64,000 bases of DNA. Origin: Aurantiochytrium sp. KH105. Taxonomy: Eukaryota > Sar > Bigyra > Thraustochytrida > Thraustochytriidae. The stretch spans positions 186,001 to 250,000 of the forward strand of contig BGKB01000028.1 in assembly GCA_003116975.1 (NCBI GenBank). The letters are read 5' to 3'. Positions within the stretch are counted from its first letter, which is position 1; the number at the start of each line of letters is the position of its first letter. The position numbers were made by a program, and so were the translations under genes. The notes beneath the pieces are model-generated. The model was not told the origin of the DNA. It was given only the letters and a program-made list of their open reading frames with translations, and searched no databases. Of the stretch, positions 38,748-49,516 are shown one piece after another.

Positions 38748-41700
38748 TTACTGTTGGTTTGGAAGTGGCGCGACGAGCTGCTCAGGCTCCACACTACGCT
38801 TAAAGAATTGCGATAAATGTTTTTCGGCGTTGATAAACCACAGCGCCTTGGGATACTTGACAGAAGGCGGCAAAACCACAGCAGGCTCGTCCGGGTTTCC
38901 GCTCTCCGAGGCAGCCTTGGCCACGGCCGCACTCATGATACCTGATGGTGCTGCAGGTGCTGCAACACGCGACTCCGAAGGCTCTAGCTTTGCAGCAGGA
39001 GCGTCACCGCTGGTGGCGGCATCCTTGCTTGCATCCGCGTTGCTCTCGTTCTTTGTCGCTTCCCCGTTCTTGGCGGCCTCGTCACCTTGTTCTTTCTTGA
39101 CCGGCTCCGCGTCTGAAGTCGATTCCGACTTGCTGTTCGCTTGTGCAGTGTCTTTCGTGGCATCGGATTCTGGGTTGGCACTGCGATCTTTGGCGTCTTC
39201 CGGGGGCGGCTCAAGCGGAACAAAGTCCAGCACGAGCTTTTTAGAGACAACATCGTAGCGATGCTGGAACTTGCGCGTGGCGGCACGCTCAAGGTCTTCC
39301 TCGGAGGGGACGTAACCCTCGGGAGGGGAAGGTCCACCAAGCGTCACGTCTGTCCAGTGAGCGCCCTGATCGCGCCGCCGGCGCACGAGTTCCCATGCAT
39401 CACGAATGCGTACCCCGTGGTATTTGCAAAGCCACCACACGACGCACATTGGAGACCGATTCACACCGGCCACGCAGTGTACAAAGATCGTGGGCGGCAC
39501 GATGCGAACTTGTGAGTTGGATGCGAGAAGACAACGTTCCTTGGCGACGGAATGTGCCTTCCATGCCTCCTCGATAAACTCGGCGCCGCGGTCGAAACCT
39601 GCACGCATAGTCTTTTCATCCCAGGTGTCGAGGTCATTTACGTCGATGCGCACGGAACGTGTTTCGGGTAGAACATAGCTGATGCCGCGCAGCTCGCGCT
39701 GCATGGGGCTCCCGGCCATGTTGAGAGCGTAGCACATGTTGTGGTCACGACACCATGAAAGACGACTCGCTTTGAGCTCGACGGGGTCGGCTTTGCGGTT
39801 TACAAGACAACGCTGGTTTTGGTCCCACCCGGCGCCAACGTAGAGAAAACCTTTGATCACTTCGCTTGCATTCCAATGCGTTCGCGTGTCCGCTGGAGGC
39901 GAAAGGTCAATACCGCCCGGTTTCTTGATGTGCTTGCGTAGCTTTGGGCGTTTCTGTTTCTTTGCGCTCGAAGGAGCAATGCTGCCGGCAGCAGCGGTCG
40001 AACTCGAGGCGCCTGCGTTGAGCGATGCGCCCACACCTTCAGTCTTGGTTGTGCCCGCACTTGCATCGGCCATGCTGCTCAGCTTGGCCATTCCTGCACT
40101 GCCATTCTTGCTGGAGACGAGCGGTCGCTTTTGCGCGTGAACAGGCGACTTGCCGCGACCCATGTCAGAAGATGAAAGAGAAGGGGGTTTGATGCTGGCT
40201 GCCGCCGCCTTGACAATCGGCGACGCATTCTTGGATCCTGGGGCGGACCCGTTCGAGCCAGTGTCGACGCCGGGAGCCTGCTTTTTCTTTTTCAGAGCGA
40301 GCGCCATGGCGACTGCTTCGCGCGTTTTCCGCTGCTCCGGCGTCAATTCAGAGGTGGGCGTTGGCGATGCGCTAGCCCCAGAGCGCTGGCCGATTGCGCG
40401 AAAGAGAGAGCCTGGTCGCGCGCGCACCGCGCCCGCGTTCGGAGTACTCCCTTTGAGCTTGGCTTTAAGCGTTGCGAGTTGACCAGCGTCGAGGGAGTTC
40501 GCCTTGAGAGGGGTCACGCTCGGCTGGTCCTGTTGTTGGCGTTGCAAAGACCCAGCGGCCCGCGAAGACTCGGAGCTTCCACTCATGCGTCGATCCAGAG
40601 TCGCCTCGGATGATGCATGCTCGCCGCGCGACCCGACACCCGAAGCGCCGTGGCTCTTCAAGCGTTGATCGGAACCGAGTTTAATGAGATCGTCAGCAGG
40701 AGCTCCTAAATTGGAACCAGCGCGGCTGCCAGCCGTGGATGGTCGCGAGAGCGTCGTGGAAATGCTGCTCGTGCTGCTGCTCGTGCTGCTGATGGGTTTG
40801 AGATGGTTCGCGCTTGGTCTTCGATTTGCGGCCTCGGCCACGCGTCGTTTCAGGTCCTTAGGATCGGGCCGTCGGCGTTTGAGTGCCTGGCGCGCGAATG
40901 CTGTAGCCGACATTGCGGGCCGTCCGCGTTTACGCGGTTCGGCGCGAGAGCTCGAGGTGCTTCCGGACGGGCTGGCCCCGGCGAGTCGGGCCTCGCGGCC
41001 TGTGCTATCAAGACTCATACCCCTAGCCCGGCCGGGTGCCTTGGACCGGGACTTTGTCGCCGAGCTTGCCTCTGCAGAGGATCCTGCCGAGTCGGAACCA
41101 TTGACCTCCTCGTCGACGAGTCCTTCTGCGCCAGCGTCCTCGGATTCTTCGCTCGAGACATTGTTTGCGGAAAAGTCTTCATCCGCTTCCTCGGCGGACT
41201 TGCCGCGGCGAGTCGATCCACGTTTGCCAGCGCGCGTGTCTTCGCGCACCTTCCAGCGTTTTTCGGCTTTCATTCTGCGCGCCGCGGAGAGGGGGTCTTC
41301 GCGGCCCTTAGTCCGTAGTTCGGACGAGCGCGAAGACCTCCGTCTACGTCTGATCCCGGACTTGTTGTCATCGTCCTCTTGGTAGTCCTCGTCATCGTCG
41401 TCTTCTTCTTCTTCCTCCTCTTCCTCTGCGCCGCCGGTTTCTGCATCCTCGTCATTGTCTTCGTTGTCGCCATTTACAATATCATCATCGTCGTCGTCGT
41501 CGTCGTCATACCGACGACGGCGGGTTCTCTTCTTTTTGGCTGCAGCTGCAGCTGCCACCTCTTCGTCGTCATCTTCGTCGCCAGCGTCATTCGACGAGTG
41601 CCGCGAGCGTCTTCGCCTTGTTCGAGCGCTACTACGTGTTCTTCGTCCACCATCGATGTTATCTTCGTCTGAAGATGCAGCGCCGCCGCCGCCATCGTCG

Positions 41701-42161
41701 CTGTCGCTCTCCATTGCGTTGTCCTCTTCGTTCAGGACCTTGGAAAGATCCATGCGATTCTTCCGTGCGCGTTTTGACCGCCTTCGACGCGTCTTGTCCT
41801 CTCCATCGTCTTCGTTGTCATCGTCATCATCATCATCATCATTATCATCATCTTCTTCTTCTTCCTCTCCTTCTTCATCGTTGTCGCCCTCGGTGGTTTT
41901 GGCCTTGGACTTTCCCTTTGCCTGGCCGTCGGCGCTTTGGTCTTGGTCTTGCAGATCGTCATCATTGTCAGCCTTCGGACTTGCCGTATTCTTCAACCCG
42001 CTTCGCTCCATGCTCCGCGGATCATTGCGGTTTTTCGATCTGCGTTCTTCGCGTTGGACGTTGGCGTCACCATCCGAGTCCTTTGCTTCTTCCTCATCTC
42101 GCGGGGCAGCGGCGCCTTGTTGCGCAGCGCCCGCCGCGGCGGCGCCTGGCAAGATCCTCAT
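38748..42161 (-). CDS. Dual-specificity phosphatase with long charged N-terminus
   Basis: 1137 residues, ATG at 42161. Residues 1 to about 770 are low complexity: acidic D/E tracts alternate with basic clusters (KTRRRRSKRARKNR, AKKKRTRRRR), then Ser/Ala-rich sequence. Nuclear localisation signals are likely. A catalytic domain begins at about 775 (EVIKGFLYVGAGWDQNQ). It has VRIDVNDLDTWDEK, where the aspartate is a candidate general acid, and the signature IFVHCVAGVNRSPMCVVWWL, with the C-x5-R phosphate loop (C about 895). Then comes VRIRDAWELVRRRRDQGAHW. The C-terminal 170 residues are K/E/A-rich. DSPs remove phosphate from Ser/Thr/Tyr, often on MAP kinases, or from RNA or lipids. The substrate is unknown. 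The acidic/basic tracts suggest chromatin or nucleolar contact. Confidence 0.85.
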   Translation of the reverse strand: MRILPGAAAAGAAQQGAAAPRDEEEAKDSDGDANVQREERRSKNRNDPRSMERSGLKNTASPKADNDDDLQDQDQSADGQAKGKSKAKTTEGDNDEEGEEEEEDDDNDDDDDDDDNEDDGEDKTRRRRSKRARKNRMDLSKVLNEEDNAMESDSDDGGGGAASSDEDNIDGGRRTRSSARTRRRRSRHSSNDAGDEDDDEEVAAAAAAKKKRTRRRRYDDDDDDDDDIVNGDNEDNDEDAETGGAEEEEEEEEDDDDEDYQEDDDNKSGIRRRRRSSRSSELRTKGREDPLSAARRMKAEKRWKVREDTRAGKRGSTRRGKSAEEADEDFSANNVSSEESEDAGAEGLVDEEVNGSDSAGSSAEASSATKSRSKAPGRARGMSLDSTGREARLAGASPSGSTSSSRAEPRKRGRPAMSATAFARQALKRRRPDPKDLKRRVAEAANRRPSANHLKPISSTSSSTSSISTTLSRPSTAGSRAGSNLGAPADDLIKLGSDQRLKSHGASGVGSRGEHASSEATLDRRMSGSSESSRAAGSLQRQQQDQPSVTPLKANSLDAGQLATLKAKLKGSTPNAGAVRARPGSLFRAIGQRSGASASPTPTSELTPEQRKTREAVAMALALKKKKQAPGVDTGSNGSAPGSKNASPIVKAAAASIKPPSLSSSDMGRGKSPVHAQKRPLVSSKNGSAGMAKLSSMADASAGTTKTEGVGASLNAGASSSTAAAGSIAPSSAKKQKRPKLRKHIKKPGGIDLSPPADTRTHWNASEVIKGFLYVGAGWDQNQRCLVNRKADPVELKASRLSWCRDHNMCYALNMAGSPMQRELRGISYVLPETRSVRIDVNDLDTWDEKTMRAGFDRGAEFIEEAWKAHSVAKERCLLASNSQVRIVPPTIFVHCVAGVNRSPMCVVWWLCKYHGVRIRDAWELVRRRRDQGAHWTDVTLGGPSPPEGYVPSEEDLERAATRKFQHRYDVVSKKLVLDFVPLEPPPEDAKDRSANPESDATKDTAQANSKSESTSDAEPVKKEQGDEAAKNGEATKNESNADASKDAATSGDAPAAKLEPSESRVAAPAAPSGIMSAAVAKAASESGNPDEPAVVLPPSVKYPKALWFINAEKHLSQFFKRSVEPEQLVAPLPNQQ

Positions 42162-43573
42162 AGAAGAACGACGAAATGCAAGCCACGCGTTGATCTCGCC
42201 TCTCTCCCACGATTCTATCCGACTCTATTCCCTTTTTTGCTCTCCTTCTTCTTCCAGTCTTGCGTGTCCTCGATCTTGCCCTCCTACAGCCTTCCGCGCA
42301 TGGCTCGTATTTCCCGCGCGTCTCCGTCTCCCGTTCTTCCTCTCCCTCCCCTCCTCTCCTCCCCTCCCCTCTCCGCCCGCCCGCCCTCCCTCTGCAGCTG
42401 CGCCTCCTCCGCCTCGTACCGCTCGTCCCTCCCGCGCGTCTTCTCCGCCTCGCCGCCTGCACGGCGCACGGAGCCGGCGGCCGGCCGTCCTTCCGGCGGC
42501 GACTCCGCGGCTGCCCTCCCCGCCTCTCCCCTGCTCCGGGCGCAGGCTGGCTCGCGGCGGCGGCGCCGGGGGCAGCGCCGGGGTCTGCGGCGGCCTGGCC
42601 CTGCGCGGCTGCGTTGCGGTTCTGCAGAGCGCGCGCCGCCGCGGCGGCCGCCGCGCCGCCGCCGCGCTTGCCGCACTTGCGCCCCGCGCCGGCCCACTTG
42701 CGCCCCGCGCCATAGCCCACTTGCGCCCGCCCATTCTGCACTTGCGCGCCGCGCCGCCGCCGCCGCCCGCCGCCGCCGCGCCTCGGCAGGGAACGCGGGG
42801 AGACCGGGGAAGCGGGGGAAGGCAGGGCGGGGACGGAGCGGGGACGGGGTGTGCGGAAGGTGTGCGCGACGGGAAGGGGGTGTGTGGGGGCGCGAGGGGG
42901 AGAGAGGGGGGGGAGTGGGACGCGTGGGGCGACGGCGAGGCCGGGGAGGTGATACTGCGGCGCGGCGGACGGAGGCGAGGGAGAAGTTGAAGAGAGGATG
43001 TAGAGATCGTGCATGAGGTGCGTGCTTGGCTTGGCTTGGCTTGGCTTGGCTTGGCTTGGCTTCTTCATGTCTTGGAGGACGAGATGGGAGATCGGCCACG
43101 AAGGGCGGCAGGCGCTTTCGGTGTCCAATTTGTTGACAAGAGCTCATGCATGCGTTCATTCCCTAAAAAAGTGCTCTTTCTTGGCACATGTTGCTTTTTT
43201 AAAGTTGCTTTGCTTACTTTGCACAGACTTTTAGCGCAAGAATCATAGACACGAGACCGAAGCAAGCAAAGGTCTCCTCCACGCGCTCGGCGGCATTTGC
43301 CTGGCCCGCTGGTGACGAAATCAGACCAAGACACTGCTGTCATCTCCGACAGCAACATCGTCGACGCCGCCGCCGACGACGACGATAGCGCCCTCCTCCT
43401 TGACGCCGCTCTAGCGGCCAGAACTCCACGCCCAGCGACCTCCGGCACGCTCCGGCATCGGAGTTATAGGCCAGAAGTACGCGCTCTTGCGCGATTTCCC
43501 TGACTCGTGACCAGCCTCGCCAGCGTATTCGCTTGCTCGCTCGCTCGCTCGCTCGTGCGCGCTGGACAAGCCC
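42162..43573. promoter_or_regulatory. Divergent GC-rich promoter with tandem repeats
   Basis: This separates the phosphatase and ABCG genes. It is extremely GC-rich at 42480-42960, which opens spurious long frames on both strands. About eight CTTGG units lie at 43021-43061. GCTC repeats at 43530-43556 sit 20-40 bases before the ABCG ATG. Confidence 0.5.
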
Positions 43574-46456
43574 ATGTCGAACGCCGCTTGGGACGACGGC
43601 GCTAGCGCGGTCGTCCTCGACGACCGCCAGGGCGAGACGTACTTGCGGCGAGACCGAGAGGATGATATTGAGGTAGTCGGGGGCGGCAACGTGTTCGTCG
43701 ACAACGACGACAGCGACGGCAACGAAGACAACGAGTTTGAGAGGGAGGCCGCGCTGCGCGACCAACTTCGACGCGAGTACGCAGAGCTCGCCGCGCAGGT
43801 CGAAGAGCTCCGAAAAAACCATGCGCTGCAGGACCTCCATCGACAATCCCTCCTCTTGGCCCAAACGACAGCCTCTCGAGGCGTCCAAGCGACAAACGAA
43901 GCCGACGACCACGACCAAAACGACGATCCTGGTGACGGAGAAAAAGGCCAGACAGAAGACACGGAGCGAAAGTCCGCGCAAAGCGACCCCCTTGTCCCGT
44001 GCCGCCTCGCATGGCGCGTCACCCGCGTGGTGGTCCTCTTGGCTTGGTTCTTCCTCGTCTCCTTTGTACACGTTCTCGTCTTTCCCGTTTCTTACGTGCG
44101 AAATTCAATGGTGAACATGACCTCAAACAAGAATCCACGAGAAAACGAGAGGCTCTCTGTCATGCAAGCCTTCTTCAGTCCAAAAGGCCACGTAGGGATT
44201 CTGCCCCGGCCCCGTGTCCTCATGACACTCGTTTTGGGTCTCGTCTTTGCGACGTTTATTTGTATCATTACAGAGGATGAGTTCCTCTTTGGCCCCAAGG
44301 ACACCGCCGCAAGCGTGCTCGCGGCTGGTCACGAGGACAACATCGTCCTCCCCATTGAAATTTCCTTTGATCGCGTCGGCTGCAAAGTCGCGCAACACTC
44401 GTACCCGATTCTCCACAACATCACGGGCCACATCCCACCAGGCCAGATCACAGGCGTACTCGGTCCATCAGGCGCAGGCAAGTCGACCTTTGCGTACCAA
44501 CTTTTGGGTCGCGGCGAGCGCCTCTGCGAGCCATCGCTCGGCCACGTCTACCTCAACGGCGAGCGTCAAGCGCTCAATGTGATTTTGGATCGCGTCGGTC
44601 ACGTCCCTCAAAAGGATGCACTTCTCGAAGAACTCACTGTGGAGGAAACACTTTTGCACAGTGCAGCCTGGAGGCTTCCATGGTATTACACTGAGGCCCA
44701 GCGTCGCGAGGCGCTCGAGGAGACGCTTACGCTCTTGGATCTGCATCACATTCGGCATAGCCCCATTGGAGGACTTACTTCTCGTGGACTGAGCGGCGGC
44801 GAGAGGAAGCGGGTGAGCATTGGCATCGAGCTCATCACTAACCCCAGCGTTCTCATCATGGATGAGCCAACTAGTGGCCTCGATGGCGCGGCCGCCTTCA
44901 AGCTCGCGCGCCGACTACGACGCATTGCAGATCAAAAGGGGGTGTCAATCATTGTGGTCTTGCACGTCCCTTCGACGCGAGTCTTCGACTTACTCGATAA
45001 CCTCGTTCTGCTGCAACTCGGCGAGGCAGCTTACGTCGGTCCGCGGACAAAGGTTGCAGATGCTTTCTCTCTCATGGGCTTTGACATTTCAGGTACGGTG
45101 ACGCAGTCGCGCATCACCATCCCAGAGTACCTTCTCGACGTTCTCGCAGGAACTGTTCCCTACCCGTCTCACATTTGCCCATACGAGGACATGGTGTCAG
45201 ACCGCTACAAAGACAGCACAGACAACGAAACGCATTGCGGAAGTCGACCCACGCTTCCCGAGCTCTGGCGTAGCATCGTGGACGGCGGGGACACGGCATT
45301 CTATGGAAGGTCCTCGCCCGGAATCGAGGGCCGAGATCACAGCGAATGCGAGCAATACCCCCTCGTCCGTCAGCGCATCTGCAAGCGCGAGTTCATCCTC
45401 CAAAACTATCCTCGCGTACCGAAACCAGGTCTTGTGCGTCAAGCCTATCTCTGGACAGAGGTTCTCGCTATGGTGGCAATTCGTCAGGGTTTCGTCATTG
45501 AAGCCATTTGCACCATTGTCACTGCTGTCGTGTGCGCGTGGGTTCGCTCCTATAGCAGCTCGTGGGATGCGCGCGCGATGGCGGCCTTTTTCGTATCCGT
45601 GGCCGTCTCGGCTCTTGCCGCCTTCTCGGCTGTGTTCCAGGACAATGTCGCGCCGATCAAACGTGCTGCGCAAGCTGGCATGGTGTTGGGGGCGCATCAC
45701 AATGCGGTGGTGGCGCTCAATCTTGTCAAAGCATTTTTCACCGCGAACCTCTTTGCGCTAACCTTCCACATTGCGCTCCTCATCCGGACCAGTGACTACC
45801 GTATTCTGCGCGCGCGTCGTCACTGTGAGATGGCCTACATCATCTTTATTTTTTACATTGCAAGCTGGTCCGTCTCCGCTTTGCTTTGCGTGCTGGGCGG
45901 CCACCACTTTCAACGTAGCGCCTGCCTCGCCATCGGATATCTTTTGTGGACCCATGTTTTTGCCATGTACAGTCCAAACAAGCGTCAAATCAATCTCGAT
46001 TCGCTCATGCTTGAGCGTTACCCGGCGGCGCGCATTATACACATTCAGTGTTCCATGTCTCCGGCGCGTTACTTTATTGAATCATTCACAGTGTGGGATT
46101 CTGTGCCGGTCCATGACACGCCCGAAAGCCAGTCTGGTCGGCGCTTCATGCTTAGCTACTTTAGCTACCGAGACGAGAACTTGAGCGGCTGCGTGAGCGC
46201 GCTCTTTACATTCTTCCTCACGCTCTGTATCATCCGTTGGTGGGTCTTTGGCTACTTGAATTCGACGGACTTTCACAAGCTCTTTGACCAGCCGCTCTTT
46301 GCAAAGTTCTCGCTCAAGTTGCAGGCCAGTCTCAGCCTCTCGCTCGCGGTTCTGCTCACACTCTTTGTTGAGGTCAAGCGCTATCGCCGACACGCCGCTG
46401 CGATTGCTGCAGCTGCCGCTGCGGCTGCAGATGCTGAAAAGAGCAAGACCGAATAG
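43574..46456 (+). CDS. ABCG-type half transporter
   Basis: 960 residues, ATG at 43574. An acidic N-terminal region of about 150 residues leads to two hydrophobic segments (about 152-172, VVLLAWFFLVSFVHVLVFPV, and about 215-232). The nucleotide-binding domain spans about 260-500: Walker A GPSGAGKST (about 297), Q-loop VGHVPQKD, signature LSGGERKRVSIG (about 405), Walker B SVLIMDEPTSGLD, and H-loop VVLHVPS. The membrane half (about 620-950) has six helices, including VAVSALAAFSAVF and AYIIFIFYIASWSVSALLCV. NBD before TMD defines the ABCG/WHITE group, which works as dimers exporting sterols, lipids or pigments. The extra N-terminal helices are uncommon for half transporters but known in some protist and plant members. 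Confidence 0.93.
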   Translation: MSNAAWDDGASAVVLDDRQGETYLRRDREDDIEVVGGGNVFVDNDDSDGNEDNEFEREAALRDQLRREYAELAAQVEELRKNHALQDLHRQSLLLAQTTASRGVQATNEADDHDQNDDPGDGEKGQTEDTERKSAQSDPLVPCRLAWRVTRVVVLLAWFFLVSFVHVLVFPVSYVRNSMVNMTSNKNPRENERLSVMQAFFSPKGHVGILPRPRVLMTLVLGLVFATFICIITEDEFLFGPKDTAASVLAAGHEDNIVLPIEISFDRVGCKVAQHSYPILHNITGHIPPGQITGVLGPSGAGKSTFAYQLLGRGERLCEPSLGHVYLNGERQALNVILDRVGHVPQKDALLEELTVEETLLHSAAWRLPWYYTEAQRREALEETLTLLDLHHIRHSPIGGLTSRGLSGGERKRVSIGIELITNPSVLIMDEPTSGLDGAAAFKLARRLRRIADQKGVSIIVVLHVPSTRVFDLLDNLVLLQLGEAAYVGPRTKVADAFSLMGFDISGTVTQSRITIPEYLLDVLAGTVPYPSHICPYEDMVSDRYKDSTDNETHCGSRPTLPELWRSIVDGGDTAFYGRSSPGIEGRDHSECEQYPLVRQRICKREFILQNYPRVPKPGLVRQAYLWTEVLAMVAIRQGFVIEAICTIVTAVVCAWVRSYSSSWDARAMAAFFVSVAVSALAAFSAVFQDNVAPIKRAAQAGMVLGAHHNAVVALNLVKAFFTANLFALTFHIALLIRTSDYRILRARRHCEMAYIIFIFYIASWSVSALLCVLGGHHFQRSACLAIGYLLWTHVFAMYSPNKRQINLDSLMLERYPAARIIHIQCSMSPARYFIESFTVWDSVPVHDTPESQSGRRFMLSYFSYRDENLSGCVSALFTFFLTLCIIRWWVFGYLNSTDFHKLFDQPLFAKFSLKLQASLSLSLAVLLTLFVEVKRYRRHAAAIAAAAAAAADAEKSKTE

Positions 46457-46575
46457 TTGTTGTGATCAATGGCTACCCGAACAAATTCGCCGCTCGCTTA
46501 CTCGCTTGCTCGCTGGCTGACTGGCTGACAATGCAAATCTCACGTCAGAAAGGCAATTATCTTTTCTTTATTTAC

Positions 46576-47992
46576 TCAATTTCCCCCATTTCCGCGCCCG
46601 CCAGAGCTCGCAAACGCACGTTGGTAAGCCAAGAGGCCACACACGCAATAGACAACAGCGCGACCAACCTCGCGCGTGCGATTTTTGTGCTTTGTGCCAA
46701 CGACCGTGTACCACACATGTTCTGGGAGGGACGTGTCAGGTATTGGCGTGATCATGGGTCGCCCGGCCGCATCAAGACGGCCGTCCAATTGCCTCGGTAA
46801 CACCTCGTAGTCGTCGCGGGAATGCTCAAAAGGTCCTCCAGAACGCATGTACTCCAAGCGTTCCCACCCCATAATGTCTTTGCCTTTTTCATGTCCATCA
46901 GAGCATTGCTGGTGGCATCCTGTCGACACGTGCGACCTAGGCTTGCCCAGAATCCCTATTGCAGCCTGTACCACAAAATATACCGCCAATGCTCTGAAGT
47001 AGACTCTGTCAGCGCTCGATCGATTTGGTGCAGGCACAGTGGGTATGGCACTGCCATTCTGCGCGAATGATGGTCCGGCCACGGCGAGCGAATATGCCAA
47101 GAGAATAGCGCGGTACGTGCGTTGTCCGGGGATGCCGAGCTTGTCAAATGAAATGACTTGGAAAACACCCATAAGAGCCATAAATAGCGGGGTTCCAGCG
47201 AGGCCGCAAAATGCAATTTTGATCAGACTTGGCGAAGAGACGATTACACTGTGCATGCGATCGAGAGCGCGCAGAACTGTGTTGAGTTTCTCCACGAGCA
47301 CACCAGAACGTTGACCCAACCAAACAGCCACGCTTCGTTCCAGGCTCGCGCCCGCGTCATTGACCCAACGACTCAGCACGGCGTGTGCGGCGCAGTAAGT
47401 GAGCACCCAGGTCGAGCTTCCGATGGGCGCGTTTTCTTGTCGCGCTGACACGCTTGGATCGCCGTCGTGCCATGTCCACCAAAGGAATCGGGGCCCGTTT
47501 ACATCGTATGCATGATATAGCTGCGCAGCAAGGTGAGTCAACACAAAGTTTATTCAATGCAAAGGAAGCAAATGAAACGAAACGTACAAGATGGGACAAG
47601 AGGCCGGCCAGGGCCGCCTCCTGAAGATAAGGCAAGTTGAATTTACGTGCGGCTGCAATGCTCGCATACGTAAAGACGGCATAGACACCGGGAATGTACA
47701 GCGGCAGACGAGGTGTAAGCATGACGCAAGCTTGAGCGTGCCAAAAATTGTCAACAAAAGGGAGGAGCATGAAGAGCGCGTCATTGGCTGTGCCGCACAT
47801 CCAGCCATAGAACCAGAGCTGGACGTTGCCCGTCCGCTTTGCATGCGCCAGCGACGCTGCTGCCAAGACGCCAAAGATGCTCTCGCAAGCCAGAAACGTC
47901 GGCAGCACCTTGGCTTGCTCTCGTGGGCTCTTGAACGCGCGCCACGGCAGTTCCACTGCGCCTTTGCCGTCCTTGCTTGCCACGGACCCCAT
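46576..47992 (-). CDS. Uncharacterised polytopic membrane protein, two exons
   Basis: Exon 1 is 47992-47588 and exon 2 is 47520-46576. The 67-base intron has GTACGT and TGCGCAG borders and splits no codon; the product is 449 residues. It begins MGSVASKDGK, a candidate myristoylation site. About seven hydrophobic segments follow: FLACESIFGVLAAASLA, FYGWMCGTANDALFMLLPF, PLYIPGVYAVFTYASIAAA, then in exon 2 WVLTYCAAHAVLSRW, IKIAFCGLAGTPLFMALMGV and others. The most striking block spans the splice site: AALAGLLSHL joined to LYHAYDVNGPRFLWWTWHDG. This W-W-T-W-H-D block with its polar residues in a membrane context looks like an active site or cofactor site. I recognise no named family. The C-terminal 100 residues are soluble and predicted cytosolic. 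Confidence 0.8.
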
Positions 47993-48535
47993 GGCGCGCG
48001 CCTGCTTGGCAAGCGCGCAGGGAGAAGAGGGACTCACGCGCGTCCCAGCCCGGGTGCGGCGCGTGCGCGGGTTGATGACGTCCAGCGCAAAGTAGGCTTC
48101 GCTGGCGTTGCGCGCAAGGAGTTTTTCGTTTGCTCTTGTGGTTTTGCTCTGCCAAGATTTTCTTTGGGTTGGCACTTGGCGCGGCACGTGCTCTTGCGAG
48201 GACGGACAATTTTTTTTTTCTCCAAATGTCAGCCGCGATGTCGTCGCCATACGCTCGCTACTTCCCGACATATGACGACAAGCATGAAGGAGAAAACCTG
48301 AGATGTGGTTCTCTGGGAGAGAAAACGAGAGAGAAACGGAGAAAAAGAGAATAAGCTTCCGGGATGCATTGAACAAACACGCCGACCAAGAAGAATCATT
48401 GTCAGTCACATGATTGCGTCAAATCTAAGGTCGAACTACGAGAAGGTATAGGCAAGGGACTATTATTCTAGTATGCCAGTGCCTGCCTGCCTGCATGCAT
48501 GCATGCCTGCCGGTCAGGTGTGGAACCAGGCTGGG
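47993..48535. promoter_or_regulatory. Gap between two minus-strand genes
   Basis: Upstream of the polytopic membrane gene. TGCC/TGCA repeats lie at 48480-48511 near the end of the NOSIP gene. No gene seen. Confidence 0.4.
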
Positions 48536-49516
48536 TCACGAGGAGGTGGAGGAGGAGGAGGAGGCCGCGGAAAGACGCACAATGTCTTTGTCCGTGAGCT
48601 TGGCACCTGAAAGAGGGCAGGTCATACTTGGCTTGACGAGCTCATCAAAAACGGACTCACTTATCACGGCTCGAGCTGGTCGCAAAAGTACAGCCGGCTG
48701 TACACCAATACGCCTTTTCGAGACGGCGCAGAGGGCGTGGCCAGGATCAGAAGGGTCAGGGATGACATCAAAGGGAACGAGATCCTTGACTCGGATCCCT
48801 GCGCCAGACACCGGGCTGGGCGGGCGCTTTGGCGGCGCCTTAAGGGTGCCGGCCTTGGCCTCGGGTGCAAAACGGGCAAGCCAAGGACTCGAGTGACTGA
48901 GCTCGAGGAGTTTTTCCTGCCGCGAGCGCAGGTCCACCTTTTTCTTTTTGTGGGCACGCTCCTCGCCTGCGAGAAGCTCACGACGCCGCTTTTCAAGGCT
49001 CGCGTGGGGTAGCGCACCACTGTTGTTTCCCTGATCATCGTCTCCATTGCCGTTGACGTCAACATGCTTGTTTTTGTTGATTTTACTTTTGTCATCTCCG
49101 TGGGAGTCTGTGGCGCCCTCTACGTTCTCTTGTACATCTCGCAATGTACCCGCACCGAGCTCCATCATGCGGCGCGCCTCGGCCTCGAGGGCCAGCTTGG
49201 CATCTTCCTGCACCTGCTGCTCCATGAGCAAGACATTCTCTTGCTGCTCGTCGTAGGCAGCCTGGAGCGCTTTGATTTCCCGTTTTTTAGTGAGGATATG
49301 TTGCAGCATGGCTTCGCGCGAGTACCAGTGGCCCGAGGGTGAGGCCACGGGATCGTGCAGAGGTGCCAGGCTCAGAAAACACGTCCCAAAGGGGACGGCG
49401 GCGTCTTTGGAGCTCCTCACGCGGGCATCTCGCGCTGCCGTCAGTCTGGACGACCCGGACTCCAGATCACTTCGATCCAGGAATCCACGCGAGGATGCCG
49501 CCTTGTTCTTCGGCAT
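48536..49516 (-). CDS. NOSIP: NOSIP-like U-box E3 ubiquitin ligase
   Basis: 326 residues, ATG at 49516, near the family length (about 300). The N-terminal split U-box half reads FGTCFLSLAPLHDPVASPSG then HWYSREAMLQHILTKKREIK. A coiled coil (about 80-125) and a variable acidic/basic linker with a KKKK signal follow. Then WLARFAPEAK leads into the C-terminal U-box half: HALCAVSKRRIGVQPAVLLR, ARAVISESVFDELVKPSMTC and PLSGAKLTDKDIVRLS. This order is that of NOSIP (nitric oxide synthase-interacting protein), which in animals ubiquitinates PP2A and others and associates with spliceosomes. It is divergent from the gene at 50354. Confidence 0.92.
   Translation of the reverse strand: MPKNKAASSRGFLDRSDLESGSSRLTAARDARVRSSKDAAVPFGTCFLSLAPLHDPVASPSGHWYSREAMLQHILTKKREIKALQAAYDEQQENVLLMEQQVQEDAKLALEAEARRMMELGAGTLRDVQENVEGATDSHGDDKSKINKNKHVDVNGNGDDDQGNNSGALPHASLEKRRRELLAGEERAHKKKKVDLRSRQEKLLELSHSSPWLARFAPEAKAGTLKAPPKRPPSPVSGAGIRVKDLVPFDVIPDPSDPGHALCAVSKRRIGVQPAVLLRPARAVISESVFDELVKPSMTCPLSGAKLTDKDIVRLSAASSSSSTSS

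Noticed and set aside
41937-43128. Long overlapping frames on both strands near the phosphatase start
   Set aside because: Caused by extreme GC content in the divergent promoter; Ala/Arg/Pro-rich on every frame.
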